Notes: generated by a model not told the origin, from the sequence alone. Counted from the stretch's first letter, positions 1 through 11,036 are shown. The stretch is 64,000 nt of DNA from Echiichthys vipera (GCA_963691815.1 OY829655.1:32271820-32335819), one strand, 5' to 3'. Made by a program: numbers and translations.

Positions 1-312
1 CAGCAGAGTTAAAATAATAAATACAATAAAATAAGAAAAAATATAAAATATGTGACATAAAAAGGGCTTAAAGCAAGAAATCAATGTAAAATAATATTTA
101 AAAATATTTAAAATAATAAAAATCAAACAAACGAGAATTCAAGTAAAATAATAATAAAAATATATTTTTAAAAATAATAAATAAATATTAACAGGGACAG
201 AATATTCAAACCTAATAATATTTAATATATATATTATTGTTATTATTATTATTGTTAAAGGGGAGTTGGCCGTGATGCATCATGGGAACTGTAGTCCGTT
301 CAGTCCGAGCTG
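1..312. other. AT-rich intergenic DNA, no gene seen
   Basis: A/T-rich sequence full of AATAAA and AATA runs, probably the decayed tail of a retroelement. No open frame with family resemblance is visible. It leads directly into the CA repeat. Confidence 0.5.
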
Positions 313-389
313 ACACACACACACAGACACACACACACACACACTCACTCACACACACACACACACACACTCACACACACACACACACA

Positions 390-468
<79 letters not shown>

Positions 469-553
469 ACACACACACTCACACACACACACACACACTC
501 ACACACACACACACTCACACACACACACACACACACACTCACACACACACACA

Positions 554-590
<37 letters not shown>

Positions 591-594
591 TGTT
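313..594. repeat. Long (CA)n microsatellite with CACT interruptions
   Basis: About 280 bp of CA dinucleotides broken at intervals by CTCA. It ends roughly 210 bp upstream of the TATA-like box of the first crystallin gene. Histidine/threonine or cysteine/valine open frames across it are artefacts of the repeat. Confidence 0.97.
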
Positions 595-769
595 CCATGT
601 GCTTCTGCAGCCTTTGTCCCGGGCGCGTGGACCCGCGCTGGTCTTTTCCTTTGTCACGGCGTCAAAACACCAAACACTTAATGATGGATCCTGTTTGTGG
701 ATCCAGATCCAGAGTTCTGACCCAACGTGCTGCGACAACAACGCCAACATGTGAATCACGACTCCGACG

Positions 770-814
770 CATTTGAATAACAAAGCTGCGTTTGTGAGGA
801 GGCGGAATAAAAAG
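770..814 (+). promoter_or_regulatory. Proximal promoter of crystallin gene 1
   Basis: A TATA-like AATAAAAAG lies at 806-814, about 40 bp before the start codon. Upstream at 770-783 is CATTTGAATAACAA, which contains a Sox-like AACAA core. The same 14 bases recur at 5614-5627 in the next crystallin promoter at almost the same distance from its TATA box. A weak Maf-like TGCTGCGAC occurs at 728-736. The clear CATTGTT plus TGCTGA pair of the other crystallin promoters is not seen here. Confidence 0.6.
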
Positions 815-849
815 CCCTGAAACCATGGGGGGTCTCTCCACCGGAGACC

Positions 850-1746
850 ATGGGCAAGGTGAGTGCAGTCCCCTCTCTGCGCACGTTAGGCGCCTCTGCT
901 GCTTCTGCTCCCCGTCACACGCCACGCTTTTGTCCTCCGTCAGATCATCTTCTACGAGGACAAGAACTTCCAGGGCCGGAGCTATGAGTGCGGCAACGAC
1001 TGCCCGGACCTCCACTCCTACTTCAGCCGCTGCAACTCCATCCGGGTGGAGAGCGGCTGCTTCATGATCTACGAGCGCCCCAACTTCATGGGCCACCAGT
1101 ACTTCATGAGGCGGGGCGAGTACGCCGACTACCAGCGCTGGATGGGCTTCAGCAGCTGCATCCGCTCGTGCCGGATGATCCCGCTGGTAAGAGACGAGGA
1201 GGGGCTCCGGGGCAGGGGGGGTCAAAGCGGTCCAGTAAAGGGGGGCGCTGGGGCTGCAGGTCTTCATCCAACCGAGCAAAAACACCTGATCCAACAAACC
1301 AAACGTGTGCACGACTCGGGTCAGATGTGTTCTTGCTTGGTTTGGATGAAAACCTGCAGACACAGCGCCCCCCTTTGCTGGACCACTTTGCCCCCCCCCC
1401 CCCCCCCCCCCCTGATCTAGCGTGTGTTGTTGCTGCGTTTGATGGGAAGACGGCGTCTCCTTTGCTCCCGCAGTACCGAGGCTCCTACAGATTGCGTATC
1501 TACGAGAAGCCCGACTTCAGCGGCCACATGATGGAGTTCATGGATGACTGTCCCTGTGTGTCCGACCGCTTCCACCACCGCCACGTCTACTCCAGTAACG
1601 TCATGAACGGCTTCTGGATCTTCTACGAGTACCCCAACTACCGAGGCCGGCAGTACTTCCTGAGGCCCGGGGAGTACAGGAGGTACCGCGACTGGTGCGC
1701 CACCTGCGCCATCGTGGGCTCCTTCAGGAGGGTCACCGAGTTTTAG
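850..1746 (+). CDS. Gamma-crystallin, tryptophan-retaining gamma-M type (gene 1)
   Basis: Three exons: 850-858 (MGK), 944-1186 (N-terminal domain) and 1474-1746 (C-terminal domain, stop TAG), giving 174 residues. Each domain has two Greek-key motifs: FYEDKNFQG and IYERPNFMG, then IYEKPDFSG and FYEYPNYRG. The product is a soluble structural protein of lens fibre cells and has no enzymatic role. Unlike the other eleven genes it keeps RWMGF in the N domain and FWIFYEY and RDWCATC in the C domain, features shared with mammalian gamma-crystallins, and it is poorer in methionine. Intron 1 is 85 bp. Intron 2 is 287 bp and holds a hairpin and a 22-base C run (1391-1412). An upstream ATG at 825 is out of frame and probably lies before the transcript start. 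ATTAAA at 1788-1793 is the likely poly(A) signal. The exact orthology class is unsure. Confidence 0.95.
1221..1390. repeat. Imperfect inverted repeat (hairpin) inside intron 2 of gene 1
   Basis: The arms 1221-1289 and 1321-1390 are reverse complements with few mismatches (for example AAAGGGGGGCGCTG against CAGCGCCCCCCTTT). They are separated by a loop of about 31 bases. It may be a small MITE-like insertion or a local inverted duplication. Confidence 0.8.
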
Positions 1747-1864
1747 CCGCCGAGCGAAACTTGCTGTAAATATCAAACACTTAGTTTATTAAAGATGTTG
1801 AATTTTTAATCTCCTTTGTGAAAGTGTTTTCATTCGTCGACGTGTGATTCCCATCGGCTGTGCC

Positions 1865-1955
1865 TCACGAGGACGCCGCAGAGGACGCCTCACGAGGACG
1901 CCACAGAGGACGCCTCACGAGGACGCCACAGAGGACGCCACAGAGGACGCCGACG
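1865..1955. repeat. Short tandem repeat, GAGGACGCC motif
   Basis: Alternating CACGAGGACGCC and CACAGAGGACGCC units sit about 120 bp after the end of gene 1. Confidence 0.8.
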
Positions 1956-2900
1956 CTCTCTCTGTGTGTTTGCAGATCCTGTACCAGAACCACCAGCAGC
2001 CACGACTGTACTGCAGTAAATAAACGACCCGTCAAACCCTGTTATACTCGTGTTCACTGTTGTGGAAGTAGATTCTTCAATAAAGGTCAACTGACAGGAT
2101 CAGCTTTTCCTCCGTGGTTTATTTTCCTCTGCAGACAAAAACACGTTCACTCCTGCGTCCTCACAAAGTCAGAGTCTAACAGGAAATGACGACGTGTCAA
2201 ATCTCACAGAGTCTTTTAGGGAGAGGGGCCGGACGAGCTGAGCCTCGGTTGGGTCTTTAGAACTTTAGTCTTTAGACCAAACACAAACATCCCTCAGACA
2301 TTACAACTCTGAACCTCTGTCATCACACGGTCTCTAACACACGGTCCACACAGGCCAACGTCTCTAACACAGCGTGCAGAATCACACATGTGCCGTTACA
2401 CCATCATGAGTCTGTTATTTGCATCACCCATTAAAAAGGTTCAACAGAGGAGACACTGAACTGAGTCTGACCGGACAATTGGATGAATGAAGGGGAAATA
2501 AAGTGAGTTCTGACCGAAGTGTCCATCCGACAAATGTCAGAAATAAAACATCAGACGTGACAAATTATTATTCCAGCAAAGTTGGAACGACTCTTCTGCT
2601 CCTCGTGGTTTCAGACGCCACATGAACGAAATCCAGACTTTAATATTAGAAACTCAGCTTTCACATAAACCTGCAGAGCATCAGCAAAGTTTAAAGGGTC
2701 GTTCCAAAGAAAAGGTGTTTGACTTCTCATTTCTCCTCTTTTTATCACTTTCTCTCCTGTTTTTCACTGGAAACCAACGTTTCAGCCCGTTTCCATTCCC
2801 ACAGCGTCACATACGCCTTTAATCCGGGCGTATCCAACACACCGGGCTTCCAACTGTAAACCTGACCTTTGAGATATTAATATTATCATTAATCAATAAA
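1956..2900. other. Intergenic, no gene recognised
   Basis: A polypyrimidine tract with TTTGCAG at about 1970-1975 is followed by a 16-codon open stretch and AATAAA-type signals near 2020 and 2080. This could mimic a terminal exon, but nothing connects it to a gene. The rest shows no recognisable element. Confidence 0.35.
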
Positions 2901-3256
2901 GGGGCGACACGGTGGTGTGTTGGTTAGCACTGTTGCCTCACAGTGAGAGGGGTTCCTGGTTTAAATCCCTGCTGGGGCCCTTCTGTGTGGAGTTTGCATG
3001 TTGTCCCCGTGTCTGCGTGGGTTTTCTCCGGGTTCTCCGGTTCCTCCCACAGTCCAAAGACGTGCAGGTGTTGGGTTCATTGATGACTCTAATTCACCCG
3101 TAGTGTGAATGGTTGTCTGTCTCTGTTCGTCTCTATGTGTCCTGTGATAGACTGGCGTCCTGTCCAGGGTGGACCCCGCCTCACACCCGATGTCAGCTGG
3201 GATCGGCTCCAGCCCCCCACGACCCCGACAGGGACAAGAGGCTGAAGATGAATGAA
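2901..3256 (+). mobile_element. tRNA-derived SINE, full copy
   Basis: Starts GGGGCGACACGGTGGTG and has a tRNA-like head, although the B-box region is weak (GGTTTAAATCC). It then has the body block AGTTTGCATGTTGTCCCCG, the block GTGTCCTGTGATAGACTGG, and ends GAGGCTGAAGATGAATGAAT. At least five more copies occur in the window. Open frames on both strands across these copies are by-products of the repeat. Confidence 0.85.
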
Positions 3257-3259
3257 TAT

Positions 3260-4067
3260 TAATCAATAATATAATATTAATGCTCAAGGATGAAGAATGA
3301 CATGTGTAGAGAGAAGGTCGCGGGGTGTGGTTTTAACCATAACCCACAGTCTTTCCCTGGTGTTTTGATGCGTACCATAACCACGTAGTTTTAGCCTAAC
3401 AGCCTGGGGGGGGGGGGGGGCGGCTGGGGTCTCCTTGCCTCAGGCGGGATGTCGTGCGAGGCCTAAGACTTACGAAGGAAGCTGAACACCAGAGCGTTCA
3501 CTGCACTTACTTCAAACTGACCCCCTAGGGCCCCAAAGACCCCTCAGTGCTACAGTGTGAGAGCCACTAGACCCCTTTTATTTAGGGGCGTCCTCCCTCG
3601 AGGCCCAGATGATCCGTGGCGTGCTTTAGTGTGATTGCCCCCCCCCCCCCCTCTCCTGCGGCCCCGGCCCGCTTGCTCGCACATTACTGTAAAACAATGA
3701 TCCAAGGTTTTTGTTGTTCAACTGTTTTTTAATATTTCCATCTGACCAATCCTGCTGCAAACACGCTCAGGACCGGCGCCGATGCTCACGCACACGTTCC
3801 TGCTCATACACACACTCATACACGTGCTCTGTGCTTGGTACACATGCACACGCTGGTGCAAGTGTTATCTGACAGCGACCACCAGGGCCTTCTCGTTGCA
3901 TACATTGAGCATAACACCTGGGCCCCTGGGCGCACGTCTTTCTGAGGCCACACTTTCCCATATCTGTCCTTCCTTCCTTCGTGCAAAATCATGCAGCTGA
4001 TTTGTCAAAATCTGTCCGTCTGGCTTAAGATGTTGGGATGTAAGTGTTAATGTTTCAATTTACTTCG
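3260..4067. other. Intergenic, no gene recognised
   Basis: Contains homopolymer runs (poly-G near 3408-3420, poly-C near 3638-3650). No gene or familiar repeat is recognised. Confidence 0.4.
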
Positions 4068-4542
4068 GGCGCACTCCCACTGTGCCTCCGTCCCGTGCCC
4101 CAGCACGTGTCACGGCTAAAGTCTGGTTCCTTTGACCAGTGTGAGTGCAACCGTACCACGTCTAGGAGCGGCACGCTTGCCGTCCACGGCAACCGTTTGG
4201 GAGAGGTGGGCTTTAGTAAAGCACGTTTGCACGTGTACGAGCACGAGCGTGCGCACGTGTACGAGCACGAGGCCTACGGCGGCTCTGAGGTCATTTCCTG
4301 TGCGCCTGTTGGGACGTAGAAAAAAGAAGGAGGGACCATGCGCGGACATTTCAAACAATGGCGGTGAAAGGCATCGCCATGACGTCATCAATGCGTGTGA
4401 CGTGTTACGGCGTGATGACGTATAGGCAGCAAGAAGCATTCTCCGAGGCCCAGGTAGTGTGAGTACAAACGGGCCTGGAGGGGGGGACAAGGACCCTAAA
4501 GCACGGGGCCCGGGACGGAGGCACAGTGGGAGGGCGCTCTGA
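4068..4542 (+). mobile_element. Myb-domain MITE, internally deleted copy
   Basis: The left end GGGCGCACTCCCACTGTGCC and the right end GGCACAGTGGGAGGGCGC are inverted repeats. The interior matches the longer copies at 16774 and 34484 but lacks about 115 bp covering the Myb-like open frame. It keeps the CRE-like TGACGTCA near 4380. It is a cut-and-paste DNA transposon derivative; the superfamily is not certain. Confidence 0.8.
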
Positions 4543-4544
4543 GT

Positions 4545-5560
4545 CTATTTAATATAAAGCTGATTCATGAATCATGACTTGTATAAGCTCCTCTCTGATT
4601 GGTCGACGTGTTAAATTCATAATTCAGGAGAGAAATCAAACATCGTTACGTTCCTGCTTTATTTCTTCATAACCAGACAATAAAACAGCATCATATTTAA
4701 ATATAACTGTAACTTATAAAGTTAGGAAACGTAACGTTAGAAACAAACACACTTGGAAAAACGTGCTGGAGTGAGAGCCGTGTGGAGGCAATCGCCCTTT
4801 TCTGTGTCAGTGTTTCGAGACCTTTGATATTACTCACTAACATTTATACATTAGGAATTAATTCATATGTTTCATAAATATAATTAAACATAAAGTCACG
4901 CAGACGGGTGCACAGGACGACGCGTTCGTGTTAAAGCAACAAAGAAAATCAGATGTTTTTCAGCATCAAATGGGTAAAAAACGACTTTAATACACAAAAG
5001 CAAAGAAAACATTCGTTAAACAAACTTTAAACAGTTTAAACAAACATTATGTCTCATGCATTTATATGTATTTATGATATTCACACATATATACACATGT
5101 ACACATATCTCCTAACAACTGCAGTGATTTCCCATCCACTGCTGTTTCCACAGCACGAGTAAATGCTTTGCAGTCATGTGCATTAGCTTGAACACGTGCA
5201 GTTTATGGATTCGGTGCTGTTTGATGTTTAACGGCCGTGTATCAACAAAACAGTGATCAGTTAAAATAACATGAGATCTCTTGTTTTTAGTGATTCTGTT
5301 CATTGACACGTGGATTTGTTCTCCGTCGTCGGGGAAACTGTCAGAGAAACACAAAGTCAGTGCGTTTGATTCTCTACAGGAGCTGAATGTGGGTCCAGGT
5401 TCTGGGTTCCTCAGGCTCGGTCCCAGCTGAGTCCTGCCGTCACGCTCACGATCGGACCACACGTGCAGAACCTTCTCCCTGTGGAGCAGGTGGAGCTCAA
5501 ACAAAGCTGATGCTCATAAAAGACAATGCAGATGATAGCTGCCAGAAATGTATGGATGGG
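4545..5560. other. Intergenic, upstream of crystallin gene 2
   Basis: A/T-rich sequence with no recognised gene. Distal control elements for the gene at 5726 could lie here but none can be singled out. Confidence 0.4.
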
Positions 5561-5563
5561 GCG

Positions 5564-5660
5564 CCATTGTTACACGTCAGCAAAAGTCAAAGTGCTCATT
5601 CATCAGCTTTGCACATTTGAATAACAACACGTCTTTGCCCCGGGCGCGTGTATAAAAAGG
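5564..5660 (+). promoter_or_regulatory. Crystallin gene 2 promoter: Sox, Maf half site, TATA
   Basis: CCATTGTT at 5564-5571 (Sox-type) is followed by TCAGCA at 5577-5582 (reverse of the Maf half site TGCTGA). CATTTGAATAACAA at 5614-5627 is shared with gene 1, and TATAAAAAGG lies at 5651-5660. Sox and large-Maf control of crystallin promoters is established in vertebrates; use of these sites here is inferred. Confidence 0.7.
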
Positions 5661-5725
5661 GCCCGGAGTCGTGGAGCTGGCAGAGCAAGTTGAACCATCC
5701 ACCGGGAAAAACCACCACCACCATC

Positions 5726-6466
5726 ATGGGCAAGGTAACGGGATGTTTACTCGTGTTTCCACGTCAAAGCAAAAGCTTTTACTCAGTGAAACACATCAGA
5801 AGCTCAGTTTAGCACTGTCTGATTATTGAACCCAGCCTCTCTCCTGCACACAGATCACCTTCTACGAGGAGAGGAACTTCCAGGGTCGCTCCTATGAGTG
5901 CATGAGCGACTGCCCCGACATGTCCTCCTACCTGAGCAGGTGTCAGTCCTGCAGGGTGGAGAGCGGCTGCTTCATGGTCTACGAGCGTCCCAGCTTCATG
6001 GGTCAGCAGTTCTTCATGAGGAGGGGCGAGTACAACGACATGCAGCGCATGATGAGCATGGGAATGATGTTCGACTCCATCAGATCCTGCAGAATGATCC
6101 CCCACGTAAGACGCCTCACCCACACACCACTGTGATCTTCATGCATTGTGACTTGAGTGACTATTTACATGTTCCCCGTGTCGTTTACAGCACAGAGGTC
6201 AGTTCAGGATGAGGATCTACGAGAGGGAGAACTTCGGAGGTCAGATGAACGAGCTGATGGACGACTGCGACAACATCCAGGACCGCTACCGTATGTCCGA
6301 CTGCATGTCCTGTAACGTGATGGACGGCCACTGGCTGATGTACGAGCAGCCCAGCTTCAGAGGCAGGATGATGTACCTGAGGCCCGGAGAGTACAGGAGC
6401 TTCAGGGAGATGGGCATGAGCGGCCAGAGGTTCATGAGCATGAGGCGCATCACCGACATGTGTTAG
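5726..6466 (+). CDS. Gamma-crystallin M2-like (gene 2)
   Basis: Exons are 5726-5734 (MGK), 5854-6105 and 6191-6466 (stop TAG), giving 178 residues. Greek-key motifs FYEERNFQG and VYERPSFMG form the N domain; IYERENFGG and MYEQPSFRG form the C domain. The protein is rich in Met and Cys and has one Trp (GHW). Exon 2 is 252 bp, three codons longer than the 243 bp usual here. The extra residues lie in the loop around SMGMMFDS, before RSCRMIP. Introns are 119 and 85 bp. AATAAA at 6489-6494 follows the stop closely. It lies on the opposite strand from the ten later paralogues. It is a structural lens protein, expected to pack densely and raise refractive index. Confidence 0.95.
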
Positions 6467-6679
6467 ACTTCTGTATTTGACTTCAGTAAATAAAAACATA
6501 TGTAATTCATAACCATGTGTCACACGTTTGATTCCTCTGTGTGTTTGTCCTGCACACAGCACTGACTGTTGCTATTATTGAATAAGTCCAGACAATAATA
6601 AAGAAGATTATTAGAATAAAACATTTAAAACATGAATACAATAAAATAAAGAAGACAGGCGAAAGCAGTCTTCCTCATA

Positions 6680-7008
6680 TGGGGGTACATGTTCCCCTGG
6701 GGGTACTTTGGAGTACTGCAGGGGTACATGTTCCCCTGGGGGTACTCTGGAGTACTGCAGGGGTACATGGACCCCTGGGGGTACTTTGGAGTACTGCAGG
6801 GGTACATGTTCCCCTGGGGGTACTTTGGAGTACTGCAGGGGTACATGTTCCCCTGGGGGTACTTTGGAGTACTGCAGGGGTCCATGTTCCCCTGGGGGTA
6901 CTTTGGAGTACTGCAGGGGTACATGTTCCCCTGGGGGTACTTTGGAGTACTGCAGGGGTCCATGTTCCCCTGGGGGTACTCTGGAGTACTGCAGGGGTCC
7001 ATGAGACT
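6680..7008. repeat. 39-bp minisatellite, eight copies
   Basis: The unit has the landmarks GGGGGTACTTTGGAGTACTG and CAGGGGTACATGTTCCCCT. The word ACTGCAGGGGT recurs every 39 bases from 6715 to 6988. All six frames stay open because 39 is divisible by three and the unit lacks stops. This explains the overlapping open frames, none of which looks like a gene. Confidence 0.95.
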
Positions 7009-7264
7009 GAAAATATGACCCATGCATGGATCCTAATTCCCCATTTCATATTTAGCATCCCTGTTTTAACTGCTGTAAACAAATGCAATCATGGTTTATG
7101 GTTGGAACGTAGCATTAGCATGTTTGTATTTTAAAGGCTTTATAAAGGACCCCCCCCCCCCCCCAACAAGACTGTTCTTGCGTTGTCAGGGGTACTTGGC
7201 TGAATAAATATTCCAAACTGGGCTGAAGGACTCAGTTATTGCTGAAGGGATCAACTCTTAAGGA

Positions 7265-8010
7265 CACTTTGTTAGTTTGTCCTCAAAGCAGCTTCAGTCC
7301 AAAGCAACTGTACTTGGTTCTTTGTCAGGAAGACGTTTCACCTCTGATCCAAGAGGCTTCATCAGTTCATGTACACATCTGACCAGGACCAGGACCAGGA
7401 CCAGGACCAGGACCAGGACCAGGGCCAGGCTGGACTGGTCAACTAACTGGTGTGAGATCCTGGTCTTTAACCTCTCACAAGGCCAGATCTGAACCTCAAA
7501 GAACAACTGTTCACAAAAGCCTCCTGTGACTCCAACGACGGTAGTTCAGACTCAATAGAGCACTGACCAAGTCCAGACCTACTTCCCACCAAGCACTGGA
7601 CCAGGACCAGGACCAGGACCAGGACCAGCACTAACCAAGTCCAGACCTACTTCCACCAACGACTGTCACTCCTAAACGACGGTCGTTGGCACTTGGAGCA
7701 CAAAGGGTTCCAGTGACATCATCGACCTGTGAGAGGTTAAAGACCTGGATCTCACACCAGTTAGTTGGTCCAGTCCCAGCCTGGTCCTGGTCCTGGTCCT
7801 GGTCCTGGACCAGTCCCAGCCTGGTCCTGGTCCTGGTCCTGGTCCTGGTCCTGGTCAGATGCGTACATGAACTGATGAAGCCTCTTGGATCAGATGTGAA
7901 ACGTCTTCCTGACAAAGAACCAAGTCCAGTTTGCTTTGGACTGAAGCTGCTTCAAGGAGAACGACGGCCTGAACACATGAGAACCTTCACAGACTTTGTT
8001 AGTTTGTTTG
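7265..8010. mobile_element. Two inverted Penelope-like element 3' ends with CCAGGA repeats
   Basis: From about 7281 to 7436 runs the reverse complement of a tail whose forward form lies at about 7690-7965. Landmarks are GATGAAGCCTCTTGGATCAG and AAACGTCTTCCTGACAAAGA. Each tail carries its own GGACCA/TCCTGG hexamer array. The same tail at 58878-59605 follows a Penelope-type C-terminal coding fragment, which gives the assignment. Confidence 0.65.
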
Positions 8011-8319
8011 TGTGAGCGTGTTGTTTTAAACCCCACATGTTTGATGGTGAATTGCAAACAGCCTCTTATTGTTTCTTGCCAAATATTCCCCGGCTCGTTG
8101 TCTCAGTCCGGCGACAGCACGTCAAAGTCAGCAGAGCTCACATTTGCATAGTTGGGCATGTGACGCTGCTGCTTCCTGCATCAGTGTGAAACTACGTCGG
8201 TGGCGCTTTGGCGTCCTGCACGCTCACATGATGTGTTGGGGGAGAAAGGGCCTCATGGTACGAGGTCTCCCCCCTTTTCATGAGCTCACCCTTTTTCTTG
8301 CAAACACCTGAATAAGAAC

Positions 8320-8510
8320 CCGATGTTTCTGTCTTCTCTTTGTAAAAACTGGGCTTCTGTTGCATCGCATCATCGCCGAAGGCGCTCCAAGTATTCTAGA
8401 GACTCGAGTGACGCTGTGTTTGTTGGAATAAACATTTTAATATGCAACAAGGAGGCGTCATCTCCATGTCATCACTTGCACTTATACCCTACAGCGCGCT
8501 GGGGGCGAGC
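8320..8510 (+). repeat. Unclassified dispersed repeat, copy 1
   Basis: Shares a diverged core with 19360-19545 (same strand) and 11700-11900 (opposite strand). Common pieces are a CTAGAGACT block, GGAATAAACATTTTAATAT and CATCACTTGCAC. The AATAAA-bearing core followed by CAACAA resembles a retroelement end, but no coding part is present. Confidence 0.55.
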
Positions 8511-8651
8511 GGCGTGCAGCTTTGTCTCTTCGTGGTCGTGTTGCATCGCTGTGGGCAGGTTTTGTCTCTTTGTTGTGGTGATTTTGTGTCGACTTGTCCG
8601 GGGCCATGAGATCAGACGCTGAGGCTGAACGCTGTGACTGTTCGATCTCTA

Positions 8652-8815
8652 AAGGCGCACTCACACTGTCCTCCGCACCGCGCCAAAACAGGTTTTTCAG
8701 CTAAAGTCTGGTTCCTTTGACCAGTGTGAGTGCAACCATACCGATTCTAGGAGCCGCACGCTTGCCGTCCACGGCCCGTTGAGAGAGGTGGGCTTTAGTA
8801 AAGCACGTTTAGTTG
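8652..8815 (+). mobile_element. Myb-domain MITE, left-end fragment
   Basis: The left end AGGCGCACTCACACTGTCC continues to the GGGCTTTAGTAAAGCACG block. The rest of the element is missing. Confidence 0.7.
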
Positions 8816-9350
8816 GTTTAGCCCGTGTGTTGGTGACAGACAGATGGTTTATCCAATCAGAAAACCAGGATTTTCACCCCTTCACAAAGATCTTTAAACC
8901 AGAGTTCACATGGATCTGCTGAGACATGAGAGCCTGGAGACTCAACCATCTGAGTCAGGTTCTGTGAACTCACCATTAGCTGCTTATTATTCTCTGACCT
9001 TCCCGTTGATACACAGATATTTATGTATTTTACATATCTGTGCATTGGCCGACGTTGTCCGTTCAGGAGTCCATCCTTTGCCGGACGAGTGTCACATAAA
9101 TGTACTTTACACGTGAGTTTGAATGGTTCCAGCCAGTTTGCTTTATATTAAAGACAAAGTTCATGAAGTTTCATGTCAAACAAACAATAAACAGATTAAA
9201 ATATTCTTTAATAAACAGAAACAATGGTGTGCGGTCTGAGTCATGTTGTTAAGCCTGGGTTAAACAACAGCTCACACAGTAAAGTCAACATGCAGCATTA
9301 TTCATCATTCATCATCACAGTTCTGCTGCAGATGCCAGAGAACTGCGTCT
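8816..9350. other. Intergenic, nothing recognised
   Basis: No gene or familiar repeat is seen. Confidence 0.4.
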
Positions 9351-9354
9351 AAAG

Positions 9355-9879
9355 CAGGGACGTCAAAGTCAAACACATCCGAGGGGCGGACGGGTTCAAT
9401 GTTTATTAAAACACATTAAAATGATGCATTTAACCTGTTGAACCAAGACCTAACACCGGCTCACAGACACAAACAAACGTGTCGTGTACATTAAATGAAT
9501 AAAGCAACATTTTCTTATGACTTTAGTGATTTAGAGGAAACATTTTCAACAAACAGCAAAAAATAAAATGCCCTTCAAAATAAAACGTGTTCCTTAATAT
9601 CAAGATAAAGACGCAGCTGTGTGAACATGTGCTCGGCCTCCCACCGAGCTTCAAACACCCTGTGCTCATCGTCCACCTTCTCTTTAGTCACTTGCGGCGC
9701 TGCAGTGAGTTCGTGGGCTGCCGTTGCATTGTGGGTAATGTAGTTTTGATGCGTGATACCACCAGCAGGCGGCTGTGGCGTGCGGCCGGTTCTAATACTC
9801 ATCAAATATCATCCCGGGGGCCGAGGTCATTCATCTGCGGGCCGGATCTGACCCCCGGGCCTTGACTTTGACACCTATG
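9355..9879. mobile_element. hAT-like non-autonomous DNA transposon
   Basis: The ends CAGGGACGTCAAAGTCAA (9355) and TTGACTTTGACACCTATG (to 9879) are imperfect terminal inverted repeats. They are flanked by similar 8-bp sequences, GTCTAAAG on the left and CTCTAAAC on the right, as expected for hAT target duplications. The interior has no transposase frame. Confidence 0.65.
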
Positions 9880-10014
9880 CTCTAAACCCTCTCTGTGTCG
9901 GGTTCTTTCTCATCCGTCACATGTTTTAAAGAACTTCTGCGTGAATGTGCGGTTTACTCAGAGATCACCTCGCGTGGGTTCAGTTGTTTCTGACCGAACA
10001 GTTGAGAAAACGGA

Positions 10015-10162
10015 CCATTGCTCCATCAGCTGGACCCTGGTTCTGGTCTGGAGCCAGAACAAAAGCACGCACCTGTGACCTCTCGTCCCATTGCTCCATC
10101 AGCTGGACCCTGGTTCTGGTCTGGAGCCAGAACAAAAGCACGCACCTGTGACCTCTCGTCTC
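10015..10162. repeat. 73-bp tandem duplication, two copies
   Basis: The block beginning CCATTGCTCCATCAGCTGG is repeated almost exactly at 10015 and 10088. Confidence 0.9.
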
Positions 10163-10279
10163 TTTGTGTGTCACAATAAAAGCACCGTAACGTCCATCGA
10201 CTGTTCTGAACGTCAGCCTTTTTGAAAAGCTGCTGCGCCGCCCAGATGACAAAAGACGCGTGTGGTTATTGTCCACAGG

Positions 10280-10370
10280 GAGACAGGACTCTGTATTGTG
10301 TTATTGTGTGTGTTGTGTGTATTGTGTTATTGTGTGTGTTGTGTTATTGTGTGTATTGTGTAACTGCAGC
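10280..10370. repeat. GTGTATT-type low-complexity repeat
   Basis: Irregular repetition of TGTGTTATTGTGTG. Confidence 0.8.
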
Positions 10371-10506
10371 GTACAACAGAACATATTCATGTGCAATCAT
10401 GTGACATTTATTCTACATGTTGCTTTTCATCTGTTTTTGCAGTGATCATATTTCTCTGATTCAGTACATTGGACTCTGACTGCTTCACACTGATATACTG
10501 TAAATA

Positions 10507-10518
10507 TACACACACACA

Positions 10519-10580
<62 letters not shown>
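10507..10580. repeat. (CA)n microsatellite
   Basis: About 74 bp of CA with one CC interruption. Confidence 0.97.
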
Positions 10581-10586
<6 letters not shown>

Positions 10587-10674
10587 GTAGTGTGATGTTG
10601 CCATCTGTTTCCGTCTTCATGTCACGAGTAAAACATGTTAAAGCATGTTTCACTTGTTGCTCCGTATCGTTTCT

Positions 10675-11036
10675 GGTGACACGGTGGTGTGGTGGTTCGC
10701 ACTGTCACCTCACAGCGAGAGGGTTCCTGGTTTGAATCCCAGCTGGGGCCCTTCTGTGTGGAGTTTGCATGTTGTCCCCGTGTCTGCGTGGGTTTTCTCC
10801 AGGTTCTCCGGTTTCCTCCCACAGTCCAAAGACGTGCAGGTGTTCGGTTCATTGATGACTCTAAATCACCCGTAGGTGTGAATGGTTGTCTGTCTCTGTT
10901 CGTCTCTATGTGTCCTGTGATAGACTGGCGTCCTGTCCAGGGTGGACCCCGCCTCACGCCCGATGTCAGCTGGGATCGGCTCCAGCCCCCCCGCGACCCC
11001 GACAGGGACAAGAGGCTGAAGATGAATGAATGAATG
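10675..11036 (+). mobile_element. tRNA-derived SINE, full copy
   Basis: Same family as 2901-3256. Head GGTGACACGGTGGTGTGG, B-box GGTTTGAATCC, and the full body to GAAGATGAATGAATGAATG. Confidence 0.85.

Noticed and set aside
282..783. Open frames of His/Thr or Cys/Val repeats
   Set aside because: Pure translation of the CA microsatellite; no start context or conserved domain.
825..1067. Upstream ATG frame before gene 1
   Set aside because: Out of frame with the crystallin, probably 5' of the transcript start given the TATA-like box at 806, and no protein resemblance.
1976..2035. Possible extra terminal exon after gene 1
   Set aside because: An acceptor-like TTTGCAG and AATAAA words are present, but gene 1 already has a complete C domain and stop, and the 16-residue peptide has no family match.
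6611..7134. Six overlapping frames of 98-151 codons
   Set aside because: All six frames of a 39-bp minisatellite lacking stops.
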